Virus record (IMG/VR): IMGVR_UViG_3300032293_000181
Location: 1 to 30,121 of that record
Strand: one strand, 5' to 3'
From: a virus
Length of the DNA: 30,121 bases
Part shown: one piece after another, positions 20,864 through 27,774 of the stretch
How the letters are laid out: every line of letters starts with the position of its first letter
Position numbering within the stretch: the first letter of the stretch is position 1
The notes under the pieces: generated by a model
The model's input: the letters and a program-made list of their open reading frames with translations, nothing else
What the model was told of the DNA's origin: nothing
Databases searched by the model: none
Position numbers and translations under genes: made by a program

Positions 20864-21771
20864 TTTTCTCGGGTGTTGTTGATATTGTCAATGTGAAAGA
20901 ACTGCACGTCCTCGTACAACTGCTCCGCCAATCCACGTGCTACCTCTGGGGTGATTGTCTCCAGGGCTTCCTTCCAATCGTATGCCGTCTTGCATAAGAT
21001 GGAGTTGGTGGAATTTAGGAAGGGCGTGTACGGGTGCATGTCTTGCGCAATCAGGCACGTTTTAGTAAACCCCGCCTCAATGGCTTTGAGGTTGGACTTG
21101 CATCGGTTAAATTCAGTCGGTGCCAATGGGGCGATTGAAACGTCCAAGTCACGATACAACTCCCCGTAGTTGGTGTAGTCCTTTCGGGGGAAGGCGTGCT
21201 TTGTGTGGATCGCCTGCTGATAGTATTCGATTGCCCACGATTCATGCCCAGACAAGTCAATGCCGTTCCATTGCAGGTCATAGTCGTGATGCAAGGCACC
21301 CAGGTACCCCACCCGCAAGGTGTCGCTCTTGGTTTTCTCTCCCATCCATTGCTCTCTCCTTGGGTCAATGGCGTTGGGCAGGATCCAGATTGGTACATAC
21401 GGGTTGATCTTTTGCAGCTTCTCGGCAAGGTACCCATTGGTGGTATGCAACTGGTCTGCAATCTTGATGGTGTTGATGATGTGCGTTCCCTTCACCTGGC
21501 TTTTGCTGGAATGGTTGTGGGGGAGGTTCCACCAATCGTCAATGTCCAAGATCAACTTGATATTGTACGCATTCAGCATCGCACGGAACTGCCGATGGTC
21601 TTTTGATGCAATGCCTCGGTTGACCACGAGGTACGAAACGTGCCCCTTCAATTTGTCCAGATCCTCAATGGTTCCAAACTTCACCATGTAGCCACGCATC
21701 AGCATGTCCTCGTACGGCACCTGGAGGCGGTGGTAAAATACCCCGCTCTCTTTTCCAATTACTAATATCAT
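20848..21771 (-). CDS. GT-B fold glycosyltransferase (307 aa)
   Basis: Likely transfers a sugar to a protein, DNA or polymer acceptor, but its substrate cannot be told. The GT4/GT1-like layout is visible: acidic acceptor side DIDDWW at 76-81, a linker, then PNAIDP at 132-137, VGYLGALHHDYDL near 154-166 and the donor-side DVSIAPLAPTEFNRCKSNLKAIEAG region about 210-234. It is placed between the large terminase (ATGA overlap) and the chaperone, an unusual place for an accessory sugar enzyme. It may modify virion proteins; that is inference. Confidence 0.75.
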   Translation of the reverse strand: MILVIGKESGVFYHRLQVPYEDMLMRGYMVKFGTIEDLDKLKGHVSYLVVNRGIASKDHRQFRAMLNAYNIKLILDIDDWWNLPHNHSSKSQVKGTHIINTIKIADQLHTTNGYLAEKLQKINPYVPIWILPNAIDPRREQWMGEKTKSDTLRVGYLGALHHDYDLQWNGIDLSGHESWAIEYYQQAIHTKHAFPRKDYTNYGELYRDLDVSIAPLAPTEFNRCKSNLKAIEAGFTKTCLIAQDMHPYTPFLNSTNSILCKTAYDWKEALETITPEVARGLAEQLYEDVQFFHIDNINNTREKCFEE

Positions 21772-22925
21772 CTCAAAGAATATCTGCCAAAGTTAGGGTT
21801 TGCCTTCTTGTTGAACACCGCATAGCGGGCAGCGTCAATGGCGTGGTTGAAAGCGTCAATCGGCTTGTTGAGCAGGTTCCCATTCTTGTCCTCCACCCAC
21901 TTGTAATTTTGTAGCTCTTTTACTAGGTTCTTGCTTCGGGGGGTCACTACTAATTTGTAGCGTTTCAGTTGGTCAATGCCTGCCATCACGCTATCCGCCC
22001 CCTTCAACGTGGGCTTCACGTTCCACCCGAATTTGTGCAGCTCGTCAATGCTCTTGGGTTCGGCACTATCGGCAAAGATCTCTGCACGCCTATCTAGTCC
22101 CAACGAGGCCAGGGTGTTGTGAATGTCCCGATTCGTCATTCCCGTTTGGTATATGTACTCGTCCATGTACAGATTTGTGCCGTGTTCGTACACTGCCACG
22201 AGGGTGGTTGGGTCGTTTGTGTAGCCGAAGTCCATTCCATAAGCCAATAGTTTTGCGTCTGTCGGGATCTCTCCCGTGGTGAATGAGAAGATGGCTGCTC
22301 TGTTACTGCCACGCTCTCCCAATCCGTACACCCGCCAATAGTCCTCATCGGTGTCACGCAGGCGTTCGATCTCCTCAACGATGATTTGATCCAGGAAAGG
22401 ATTGTCTAGGTACGTGGTCTGATAAAAGTCGCAGTCCTCCCGTGGTATTACTCGGTCGTAAATCCAGTGGAAGGTATCGGAGGGGTTGTAGTCCAGCACG
22501 ATCTTGCCATCCGTACGGAAGATGAGCTGCTGCCAATCCTCGTAAAACAACTCATTCGCCTCGTTGATGTATAGCATGTTGCGCTTACGCCCCCTTATCT
22601 TTTGCGGCTGGTCAAGGGAGATGAACTCGATCATGTTGCCGTTGAGGTGGTACTCATGGCTGCTCATGTTGTGATGCTCCTCACGGTAAAGGTCATGCGC
22701 TCGCAGGATCTCCAGGAAGTCACGCATCACGGACGCACGCAGGGACGGGAAGGTCTTACGGCAGATGGTGACCACCTTCCCCGTGTTGGTAGCACAATAA
22801 TGAAAAATAACCCACAGCAGGATGTTGTACGTTTTCCCGCTGCGAGTTCCCCCTTGCTCAACTGTGATGCGCTTGTCGCTTTTGAGCAGGTGTTTGAAGA
22901 CCTTATTCGTTCGGATCCGTGTCAA
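21768..22925 (-). CDS. Terminase large subunit (385 aa), PBSX-like
   Basis: DNA packaging motor and headful-cutting nuclease. Walker A is GGTRSGKT at 25-32, the Walker B region is NMLYINEANE at 116-125 (hydrophobic strand with catalytic Glu), then a coupling region IVLDYNPSD at 142-150. The nuclease domain shows Asp232 (MDFGYTNDPTT), Asp286 (ADSAEPK) and the final DAFNHAIDAARYA motif at 358-370. The start is TTG 22925: a TAG lies three codons upstream, and no ATG or GTG occurs before the Walker A motif. The end overlaps the glycosyltransferase gene. Confidence 0.9.
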   Translation of the reverse strand: MTRIRTNKVFKHLLKSDKRITVEQGGTRSGKTYNILLWVIFHYCATNTGKVVTICRKTFPSLRASVMRDFLEILRAHDLYREEHHNMSSHEYHLNGNMIEFISLDQPQKIRGRKRNMLYINEANELFYEDWQQLIFRTDGKIVLDYNPSDTFHWIYDRVIPREDCDFYQTTYLDNPFLDQIIVEEIERLRDTDEDYWRVYGLGERGSNRAAIFSFTTGEIPTDAKLLAYGMDFGYTNDPTTLVAVYEHGTNLYMDEYIYQTGMTNRDIHNTLASLGLDRRAEIFADSAEPKSIDELHKFGWNVKPTLKGADSVMAGIDQLKRYKLVVTPRSKNLVKELQNYKWVEDKNGNLLNKPIDAFNHAIDAARYAVFNKKANPNFGRYSLR

Positions 22926-23250
22926 TGACCTCTACCTCAAATTGCTTGCTCGTTGAGATGTCCAACTCGGTGCGCTCCACATAGCCCCGCTTTTTGGCTT
23001 TCGTTTTCAAAAAGAAAATGGTTGCCGTGGAGTTACCCTCCTTGATTTGCTTGTGCAGTTGGCTTTCCACAAAGTCGATGGTCATGTCTGCGATTGAATC
23101 CACTCGCTGCCGATAGTCCTCATCATGCTTGTACCATTCGTAGTGGGTGTTCCTGGCAATGCCGACCTGCTTGCAGGCGGTTGTCACAATTCCGAGGGAT
23201 TTTTCAAGTGCCTCGACCATTGCCGTTTTTTGTATGTCCTTATTCGTCAT
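22903..23250 (-). CDS. Terminase small subunit (115 aa)
   Basis: DNA-binding partner that recognises the packaging site. The N-terminal helix-turn-helix (about residues 8-45: MVEALEKSLGIVTTACKQVG, ARNTHYEWYK) is followed by a helical oligomerisation region (IDFVESQLHKQIKEG) and an acidic tail. It is immediately upstream of TerL (23-nt overlap) and has an ATGA overlap with the ParB-like gene. Length fits small subunits of the PBSX type. Confidence 0.82.
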   Translation of the reverse strand: MTNKDIQKTAMVEALEKSLGIVTTACKQVGIARNTHYEWYKHDEDYRQRVDSIADMTIDFVESQLHKQIKEGNSTATIFFLKTKAKKRGYVERTELDISTSKQFEVEVIDTDPNE

Positions 23251-23726
23251 CGCTTCAGTTTTACATTGAACCCATTTGCAAGCAATTCGTTGTACACTTC
23301 CTCCCGTTGCTCCATCGTCTCTAGGAGGATTTCAATACGGTACGATTCCTTTTTTTCTTCTATCTCACCCCCTGGCAAATCTAGTCCCCAGTTCTCCAAA
23401 TCAAGGGCATCCCATTCGTTTGCTAGGATGTCCCAATCCCATTCTCCAAAGCCCACGTTGTCTTTGATTATGAACTCCTGCTGCTGGGAGTGGGTGAGGT
23501 TTTCCGCTACGATGATTGGCACCTCTGTCAACCCTGCCGCCTGGCATGCCTTTAGTCGCATGTTTCCCCCCAGTACCACCATATCGCTGTCCACAACGAT
23601 AGGGCGAAGCTCTAGCATTTGAGGGAAGTCCTTTATGCTTTGTACTAGCTTCTTGAACTTATCGTCCTTAATGAAGCGGGGGTTGGTCTTGTTTGGGATG
23701 ACCTGGGAAATAGGAACATGTTTCAT
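23247..23726 (-). CDS. ParB/Srx-like domain protein (159 aa)
   Basis: Residues 1-80 are a ParB N-terminal-like domain: HVPISQVIPNKTNPRFI, FKKLVQSIKDFPQ, LRPIVVDSD and the GGNMR nucleotide-binding motif at 53-57. The C-terminus is acidic and ends in a coiled segment (LLETMEQREEVYNELL). In phages such domains often sit before the terminase and may be CTPase switches or part of DNA-modification proteins; here there is no methyltransferase domain. It is a small stand-alone version. Confidence 0.75.
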   Translation of the reverse strand: MKHVPISQVIPNKTNPRFIKDDKFKKLVQSIKDFPQMLELRPIVVDSDMVVLGGNMRLKACQAAGLTEVPIIVAENLTHSQQQEFIIKDNVGFGEWDWDILANEWDALDLENWGLDLPGGEIEEKKESYRIEILLETMEQREEVYNELLANGFNVKLKR

Positions 23727-24256
23727 CTCAAATAGTTATAGTAGCAAAGGTACTCGTTAATCACACGTGTTGTGCCTTTTTTGTACACCTCCTGGGCAAA
23801 TAGCCCGTCTGCCTCATATAGCATTTGGAATCGGCTCTTGCCAATGGTTCCGATCTTTACCATGAAGGAGGCGGTATCAATGTTCCCGACCCGTGGGGAT
23901 TCCGTTGCCCGCAAGCGTGGCTCTCCGTTGCGATACACCTGCGCCCAGTTCACAAAGTCCTCGTTGCAATCTTTTACCGCCTGATACCAATCGGGGTGGA
24001 TGATATTGTCATCGTCCAGAAAATACACGTAGTCGTTGTGGCTTGCGCTTATTTGCAGGTAGTCAATCGCTGCGTTGCGCAGTGGATGTCCCCATGCTCC
24101 TCCAAAGTTGGAACGCATTACGTTTATTCCTTTTGGGATGTTGCTCTTTCGTGTGGAGTAGTCCAGCATCACGAGCCATTTGCATTCTGCTGGGATGCTC
24201 TCACGTAGGTATTCCAGGTTCTCTGGGCGGGAGCAGGGCGTGATGATGTGGATCAT
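23723..24256 (-). CDS. GT2-like glycosyltransferase (177 aa)
   Basis: Short GT-A fold enzyme. Recognisable are the N-terminal nucleotide-binding strand MIHIITPCSRPENL and the metal-binding DDDN at 81-84 in VYFLDDDNIIHPDWY, with the donor region GAWGHPLRNAAIDYL before it. At 177 residues it is shorter than full GT2 enzymes (about 250-300) and looks like a core domain. ATG 24256 overlaps the upstream stop (ATGA); an earlier in-frame start at 24280 was rejected. Together with the gene at 20848..21771, two sugar-transfer enzymes flank the terminase. Confidence 0.72.
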   Translation of the reverse strand: MIHIITPCSRPENLEYLRESIPAECKWLVMLDYSTRKSNIPKGINVMRSNFGGAWGHPLRNAAIDYLQISASHNDYVYFLDDDNIIHPDWYQAVKDCNEDFVNWAQVYRNGEPRLRATESPRVGNIDTASFMVKIGTIGKSRFQMLYEADGLFAQEVYKKGTTRVINEYLCYYNYLR

Positions 24257-24468
24257 TTTGTACGCACAAATTTCACGCACTCGTTGAATGCGTCATCGTT
24301 GATCTCTTCGCTCTGGAACTCCAAAATGAAGTTGCGCCCCTTCCTGCGGTACACCTCGTAGTGGTGAATCATAACCCCTGACACGTAAACGTTTACTCGC
24401 AAGATGTAGTGGCGATTGATTACGGCCTCAAGGGTGAACCCGTGATAGGTGGTGTTGGTGGATTTCAT
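24253..24468 (-). CDS. Small basic protein, unknown (71 aa)
   Basis: Strand-rich with HGFTLEAVINRHYILRVNVY and YRRKGRNFILEF. No family recognised with certainty. It is coupled to the GT2 gene (ATGA overlap) and begins one base after the homing-type endonuclease gene ends, with upstream bases TATCTACGC. Confidence 0.6.
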   Translation of the reverse strand: MKSTNTTYHGFTLEAVINRHYILRVNVYVSGVMIHHYEVYRRKGRNFILEFQSEEINDDAFNECVKFVRTK

Positions 24469-24469
24469 T

Positions 24470-24964
24470 TTATGCGTAGATAAAGTTTGTTTTCACTTTC
24501 GTCCTTCCAGATATTGACTTACCAAGAGATGTTTCACTCATCCCGCATGATTCAGCCGCCTCTTTGATTGTGTAGTAATATATCCCAGTGCTTGTGTTCA
24601 ATACAATACGACCATTCCTATCATTCATGCATGAATGCATGATGTTCTCTTTCTGCGTTATTTGCTCCAAATTAGAGATTGAATTGTTCGACTTGTCTAA
24701 ATCTTTGTGATTTACTACCAAGCCATCTTTCAATCCAACAAATGAAGACACAATTAAACGGTGAACAAGGTGCTGCTTTCGGACTGGGTACGTCAAGTTT
24801 ACAGCCATGTAACCGTTTGAGCATTTGAATGGGTTGACTATTGATTCTTTGATGATCCTATGGTGACCACCAATTCTAACCTTGCGCTCAACGCTTCTTA
24901 TTCTCCCAGCATCTGATGCCTGATAGAATCCGTTTAGTCCTGGAATGTCAACCCAATTTTCCAT
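24470..24964 (-). CDS. Homing-type HNH endonuclease with NUMOD4 and C-terminal NUMOD1-like domain (164 aa)
   Basis: Selfish free-standing nuclease. The N-terminal NUMOD4 signature is ENWVDIPGLNGFYQASDAGRIRS. The HNH core is about residues 68-112: HRLIVSSFVG, VVNHKDLDKSNNSISNLE, with His at NHKD. The C-terminus has a DNA-binding NUMOD1/IENR-like part (YTIKEAAESCGMSETSLGKSISG). Its sequence is visibly more AT-rich than its neighbours and uses AT-rich codons, a sign of separate origin. No intron is evident, as flanking genes are intact. Confidence 0.85.
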   Translation of the reverse strand: MENWVDIPGLNGFYQASDAGRIRSVERKVRIGGHHRIIKESIVNPFKCSNGYMAVNLTYPVRKQHLVHRLIVSSFVGLKDGLVVNHKDLDKSNNSISNLEQITQKENIMHSCMNDRNGRIVLNTSTGIYYYTIKEAAESCGMSETSLGKSISGRTKVKTNFIYA

Positions 24965-25217
24965 TTTTCTTCATTTTTTGTAAATGCAAATTGCTTAAAA
25001 AATCCTCTGATAGTGATGTGCCAAAATCTGCTTCGTGGTGACATGAGTGACAGAGTGCCATCAAGTTTTCTATCACGTCTCTTGTTTTGCTGCCTCCCAT
25101 TCCTCTCGGTCGGATGTGATGCACCGCCACGGCACGGCTGCCACACACCTCACAAGGCACAAACTCCACGGGGCTGATGCCCATGGCTTGAAAATATATT
25201 TTAGTGTGCTTCTTCAT
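24948..25217 (-). CDS. HNH endonuclease / nuclease-like protein (89 aa)
   Basis: Small zinc-binding HNH protein: CEVCG, VAVHHIRPRGMGGSK (His-His motif), then ENLMALCHSCHHEADFG with CxxC. ATG 25217 is preferred, as an upstream TTG (25229) lies inside the preceding gene. It overlaps the homing-type endonuclease gene by 17 nt. Such a short HNH protein could be a homing enzyme or a packaging nuclease; the latter is usually next to terminase genes, and those are only about 1.7 kb downstream. Confidence 0.78.
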   Translation of the reverse strand: MKKHTKIYFQAMGISPVEFVPCEVCGSRAVAVHHIRPRGMGGSKTRDVIENLMALCHSCHHEADFGTSLSEDFLSNLHLQKMKKNGKLG

Positions 25218-25449
25218 ACCGATCGCCAAGGTATACAGCCCCAGTTATTTTTTCCAGCTTTATTTCGGTTGCTGCTTGCAGCCCGTATCGGTCAATGAGT
25301 TGAATCATCGCTTCTTTGTCGGCACGGACGCACGGCAACTGTTCCCATCGGCTGCTGAACCACACCTTTTTTGTCTGGGCTTTTTTGGCTTTCTTGTAAC
25401 TGATCACCGCATCCACCATCCAGATTGCCTTGCTTGGTTCGCAGGCCAT
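25201..25449 (-). CDS. Small basic protein, unknown (82 aa)
   Basis: Starts at ATG 25449 sharing a base with the upstream stop (TGATG). Contains basic YKKAKKAQTKKVWFSSRWEQL and a later QLIDRYGLQAATEIKLEK. No recognised family. A TTG one codon earlier was rejected. Confidence 0.6.
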   Translation of the reverse strand: MACEPSKAIWMVDAVISYKKAKKAQTKKVWFSSRWEQLPCVRADKEAMIQLIDRYGLQAATEIKLEKITGAVYLGDRYEEAH

Positions 25450-25673
25450 CAATCAAAGTTCAAATTGTTATCCGTCATCAGCTCACGCAGGCGATCACGG
25501 CACGCATAGTACGCCTTGATCTCCTCCTCGTGCATACCATCGTGCGAGTATTTGGTATTGCTGCGCAGCCATTGATCCAATTCCCAAAGGACGGAGTGCA
25601 TTCGGTGGCCTTTTGTTGCCATGTCAAACTCTATTTGATCGTCTGGCAAGTTGTATTCTAGCGTTGCTTTCAC
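25449..25673 (-). CDS. Small acidic protein, unknown (74 aa), GTG start
   Basis: Contains LEYNLPDDQIEFDMATKGHR, a helical WELDQWLRSNTKY and a C-terminal helix ACRDRLRELMTDNN. I recall small phage proteins of this shape in Bacteroidetes phages but know no function. The GTG start overlaps the stop of the upstream membrane-protein gene. Confidence 0.65.
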   Translation of the reverse strand: MKATLEYNLPDDQIEFDMATKGHRMHSVLWELDQWLRSNTKYSHDGMHEEEIKAYYACRDRLRELMTDNNLNFD

Positions 25674-25828
25674 TTCCGTATGGCCTTAATAAATCCACGA
25701 ATAAATCCAATACCAAATCTAATTGGCACAGGAGAAAGTACCCAAAGCCAAGACCAATCAATAACTGAGGTCACTTTGAGTACGACAAACAATGCTGTCA
25801 ATAGGATTGCAAATAGATTATCCTTCAT
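25670..25828 (-). CDS. Small membrane protein, Fragile-X-F-like (52 aa)
   Basis: ATG 25828 overlaps the upstream stop (ATGA) and the stop overlaps the next GTG. Two membrane segments are visible: residues 5-22 (LFAILLTALFVVLKVTSV) and 25-43 (DWSWLWVLSPVPIRFGIG), then a basic tail. The VLK(V/L)T.VI.WSW.WVLSP pattern recalls proteins annotated as transmembrane Fragile-X-F. Its role is unknown. It is the only gene in a stretch otherwise without a listed frame. Confidence 0.7.
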   Translation of the reverse strand: MKDNLFAILLTALFVVLKVTSVIDWSWLWVLSPVPIRFGIGFIRGFIKAIRK

Positions 25829-25850
25829 TTCTCTTTGGTGTTAAAGGTTT
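25824..25850. repeat. 27-bp direct repeat at gene junction, copy 1
   Basis: Differs in one base from 26063..26089. Both copies cover the end of a gene (TFNTxEK) and the start ATG of the next. Confidence 0.75.
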
Positions 25851-26067
25851 CTTGATAATAATATTCCGCAGGACCAGGCCCACCCATTAAAGTACCTTCT
25901 ACTTGGCCGTCAATATGAGCTTCAATAATCTGCTCCTTCTCTTTCTCAATATAATCCCACTCTATTGTATCACGAACAAAATCTAAGGCGCTACGAAAAT
26001 TTACATCAACTGATATATCTCGTGCTTCAGTTACCTCTTTAAGTAGCAGTTGCATTGCTGTTTTCAT
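25825..26067 (-). CDS. Tandem paralogue 2, small acidic protein (80 aa)
   Basis: Unknown function. It shares the start MKTA, a central KEKEQ helix (EKEKEQIIEAHIDGQ) and the end YYQETFNTKEK with its neighbour at 26064..26312, so the two arose by duplication. The C-terminal region is glycine/proline-rich (TLMGGPGPAEYYY). It overlaps both neighbours at ATGA. Confidence 0.65.
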   Translation of the reverse strand: MKTAMQLLLKEVTEARDISVDVNFRSALDFVRDTIEWDYIEKEKEQIIEAHIDGQVEGTLMGGPGPAEYYYQETFNTKEK

Positions 26068-26089
26068 TTCTCGTTGGTGTTAAAGGTTT
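26063..26089. repeat. 27-bp direct repeat at gene junction, copy 2
   Basis: Partner of 25824..25850 with one mismatch; a remnant of tandem gene duplication or conserved gene-end sequence. Confidence 0.75.
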
Positions 26090-26312
26090 TATCATAGTGT
26101 TCGTCTATGGTAGATACATTGCCCTTGAAGTATTCGTATTCAAACGTTTCAACAAATAAGCACATCTGCTCCTTTTCCATCTCTTTGGCTTGCTCGCATA
26201 TTAAAAGCATTTTTTGTTCCTCCTCTGGAAATACATCAGCGGTGCAAAACGTACCAAGGTACTCGGCTTTCTTAAGCTCTTGAATCAACCACTCAACTGC
26301 CGTCTGTTTCAT
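26064..26312 (-). CDS. Tandem paralogue 1, small acidic protein (82 aa)
   Basis: Unknown. It starts MKQTAVEWLIQELKKAEY, has a central EMEKEQMCLFVETFEYEYF and the end YDKTFNTNEK. The matching gene ends directly downstream. A dyad at 26335..26364 lies just before its start. Confidence 0.65.
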   Translation of the reverse strand: MKQTAVEWLIQELKKAEYLGTFCTADVFPEEEQKMLLICEQAKEMEKEQMCLFVETFEYEYFKGNVSTIDEHYDKTFNTNEK

Positions 26313-26334
26313 TTGTCACTCATATTTTGCGAAA

Positions 26335-26364
26335 TTTGATACACAAAGTGTTTTGTTTATCAAA
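26335..26364. promoter_or_regulatory. 30-bp near-perfect dyad between nuclease gene and paralogue pair
   Basis: TTTGATA-C-ACAAA-GTGT-TTTGT-T-TATCAAA: 12 of 13 arm positions pair around a 4-base centre. It overlaps the nuclease stop codon and precedes ATG 26312. No U-tract follows, so it is more likely an operator or RNA hairpin than a terminator. Confidence 0.55.
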
Positions 26365-27139
26365 GTTGACCTACAATGGTGTAATTGTCCAGCTCGGGTT
26401 CCTCAACCCCCATAAAGAACTCCTTGTACAAGGCGATGGCCTCGTCCAGTTTCTCCTTGCCTGACTGCAAAAAGTCGGGGGAGATGGTGTAGATTCCGAT
26501 GTCCAACGAGCCCTTGTCAATGGCAATGAAAATAAACTTCTCAATCGGCACCCCAAAGAGGCGGGTGTAGATGTATGCCTGCATATCGTACCCGTACTTC
26601 TTGGCACTGTACGGGAAGGCACGCAGGTCGCTAGTGGTTTTCAAGTCGGCAATGAATCCAGGGGAGTATATGTCGGCTTTTGCTCGGAAAGGCAAGCCCT
26701 CAATATACCCGATCTCTGGCACCTCAAAGCTGCACCCCTGGATGTAACCCATCACCGCCTCGTTGCGAAGCAAAGCATCTGCAATACGCTGCGCCTCCTT
26801 CAATTCCTTGGCGGTGATTATTTTACCGCCTCGTGCTTTTGCCTCCTGCCACGCCTTCGTGTTCTTGCTTTGCACATCAATCACCTCATAGTCCCCCATG
26901 AGTTCGGGCTGCAACACCATCACGTGCGCAAGTTTACCCACAGTGAACGCATCGCTATCCTCCTGCCCGTATTTGGTAACGTAGTGGTAGGTCTTGGGGG
27001 ATTGCAATAGCAACTTGCATGCGCTGGACGATAAGGCGGAACGGCCTAGGTTGCCATAATAAAAATCGTCATCCATCATTTGATCCAGGAGCGTCTCACG
27101 ATCCCAGGTAGTGCCGTTAAGTAGTTTAATTACTTTCAT
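26360..27139 (-). CDS. PD-(D/E)XK exonuclease, RecE/exo VIII-like (259 aa)
   Basis: Probable recombination exonuclease. The fold is visible in order: KLAHVMVLQPE with His72, a conserved FRAKADIYSPGFIADLKTTSD core with Asp156, Asp165 and Lys167 (D...DxK active site), and the helix YGYDMQAYIYTRL with Gln187. This matches the PDDEXK phage family related to RecE (DUF3799-like). No partner annealing protein was recognised. Start MKVIKLLN follows ACACAAACCAA, a partial leader motif; it overlaps the upstream gene by 14 nt. Confidence 0.82.
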   Translation of the reverse strand: MKVIKLLNGTTWDRETLLDQMMDDDFYYGNLGRSALSSSACKLLLQSPKTYHYVTKYGQEDSDAFTVGKLAHVMVLQPELMGDYEVIDVQSKNTKAWQEAKARGGKIITAKELKEAQRIADALLRNEAVMGYIQGCSFEVPEIGYIEGLPFRAKADIYSPGFIADLKTTSDLRAFPYSAKKYGYDMQAYIYTRLFGVPIEKFIFIAIDKGSLDIGIYTISPDFLQSGKEKLDEAIALYKEFFMGVEEPELDNYTIVGQL

Positions 27140-27359
27140 TTGGTTTGTGTAAAATAGAGTTAATGTCGTTTACTAAAAAGAGCTTTCCTCTTTCGTCCTG
27201 CTCTACTTTTAACCCCACCTCCTCCAATAGCTCTAGGTATCTATACACGGAGCGGACGGTTATTTTCAGCGTCTTTGAGAGATAGTGATGCGATTTGCTT
27301 TCTCCAGATTGCAGCTCCTTAATAAGCTGGAACACCCGATAAATTCGATGCTGATTCAT
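27126..27359 (-). CDS. Winged helix-turn-helix protein (77 aa)
   Basis: Start ATG 27359 was chosen: the in-frame extension to 27488 overlaps the upstream gene and is unlike a protein. The sequence is one wHTH: HRIYRVFQLIKELQSG, HHYLSKTLKITVRSVYRYLELLEEVG as recognition helices, then a wing KVEQDERGKLFLV. It resembles HTH_11/WYL-regulator N-termini, without an effector domain. It may control early or late gene expression; the target is unknown. Confidence 0.72.
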   Translation of the reverse strand: MNQHRIYRVFQLIKELQSGESKSHHYLSKTLKITVRSVYRYLELLEEVGLKVEQDERGKLFLVNDINSILHKPNESN

Positions 27360-27360
27360 C

Positions 27361-27633
27361 TCAAAAATGCAGGTAGTTAAAGTCCTGCTCCATCGCACGT
27401 TGGTACAACGGCTCCCAGTTAAACCCTGGCACCATATCGGGTTGGTACGGGTGCTGATCAACGTCACCAATTCCGTAAGCATCCACAACGTCCAACCGCC
27501 AACGCATCATGTCATTCACGGACTTAAATCCTGCCCATGCTGCAAAGACCTCATGGTATGAACCATCAATATCCTCGGGTGCCAGGCCTTGGTTCTCGGC
27601 CTCGTACATCAAATCGGTATATGTTACTTGCAT
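27361..27633 (-). CDS. Small acidic protein, unknown (90 aa)
   Basis: Acidic and rich in Asp, Trp and Tyr (EDIDGSYHEVFAAWAGFKSV, DDMMRWRLDVVDAYGIGDVD-like region). No family recognised. It starts inside the end of the membrane protein gene upstream (10-nt overlap) and ends just before the wHTH gene. Confidence 0.6.
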   Translation of the reverse strand: MQVTYTDLMYEAENQGLAPEDIDGSYHEVFAAWAGFKSVNDMMRWRLDVVDAYGIGDVDQHPYQPDMVPGFNWEPLYQRAMEQDFNYLHF

Positions 27634-27752
27634 AGCACCTGGGCAATATAGGATGGAACGATGAAGATCGCCAGGAGGGCGGTGCTAACGATTAGGTACC
27701 ACGCCAACCATACGGTAACGTCTTGGAACCAGTTGATCAGTTTGTCTTTCAT
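27624..27752 (-). CDS. Small single-helix membrane protein (42 aa)
   Basis: Starts at ATG 27752 with leader AAAACCAATCA one base away and the best promoter of the genome upstream (27775..27805). N-terminal MKDKLINWFQD is amphipathic, followed by VTVWLAWYLIVSTALLAIFIVPSYIA, a membrane helix. Strong expression is implied. Role unknown; membrane remodelling or superinfection exclusion are possible but unsupported. Confidence 0.65.
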   Translation of the reverse strand: MKDKLINWFQDVTVWLAWYLIVSTALLAIFIVPSYIAQVLCK

Positions 27753-27753
27753 T

Positions 27754-27764
27754 TGATTGGTTTT
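27754..27764 (-). promoter_or_regulatory. Leader motif AAAACCAATCA before the gene at 27624..27752
   Basis: Exact 11-nt copy of the leader element, one base before ATG 27752. Confidence 0.5.
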
Positions 27765-27774
27765 TAATGATACC

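Noticed and set aside
27359-27488. N-terminal extension of the wHTH gene
   Set aside because: It overlaps the neighbouring gene and gives a Thr/Arg/Cys-rich sequence unlike a domain.
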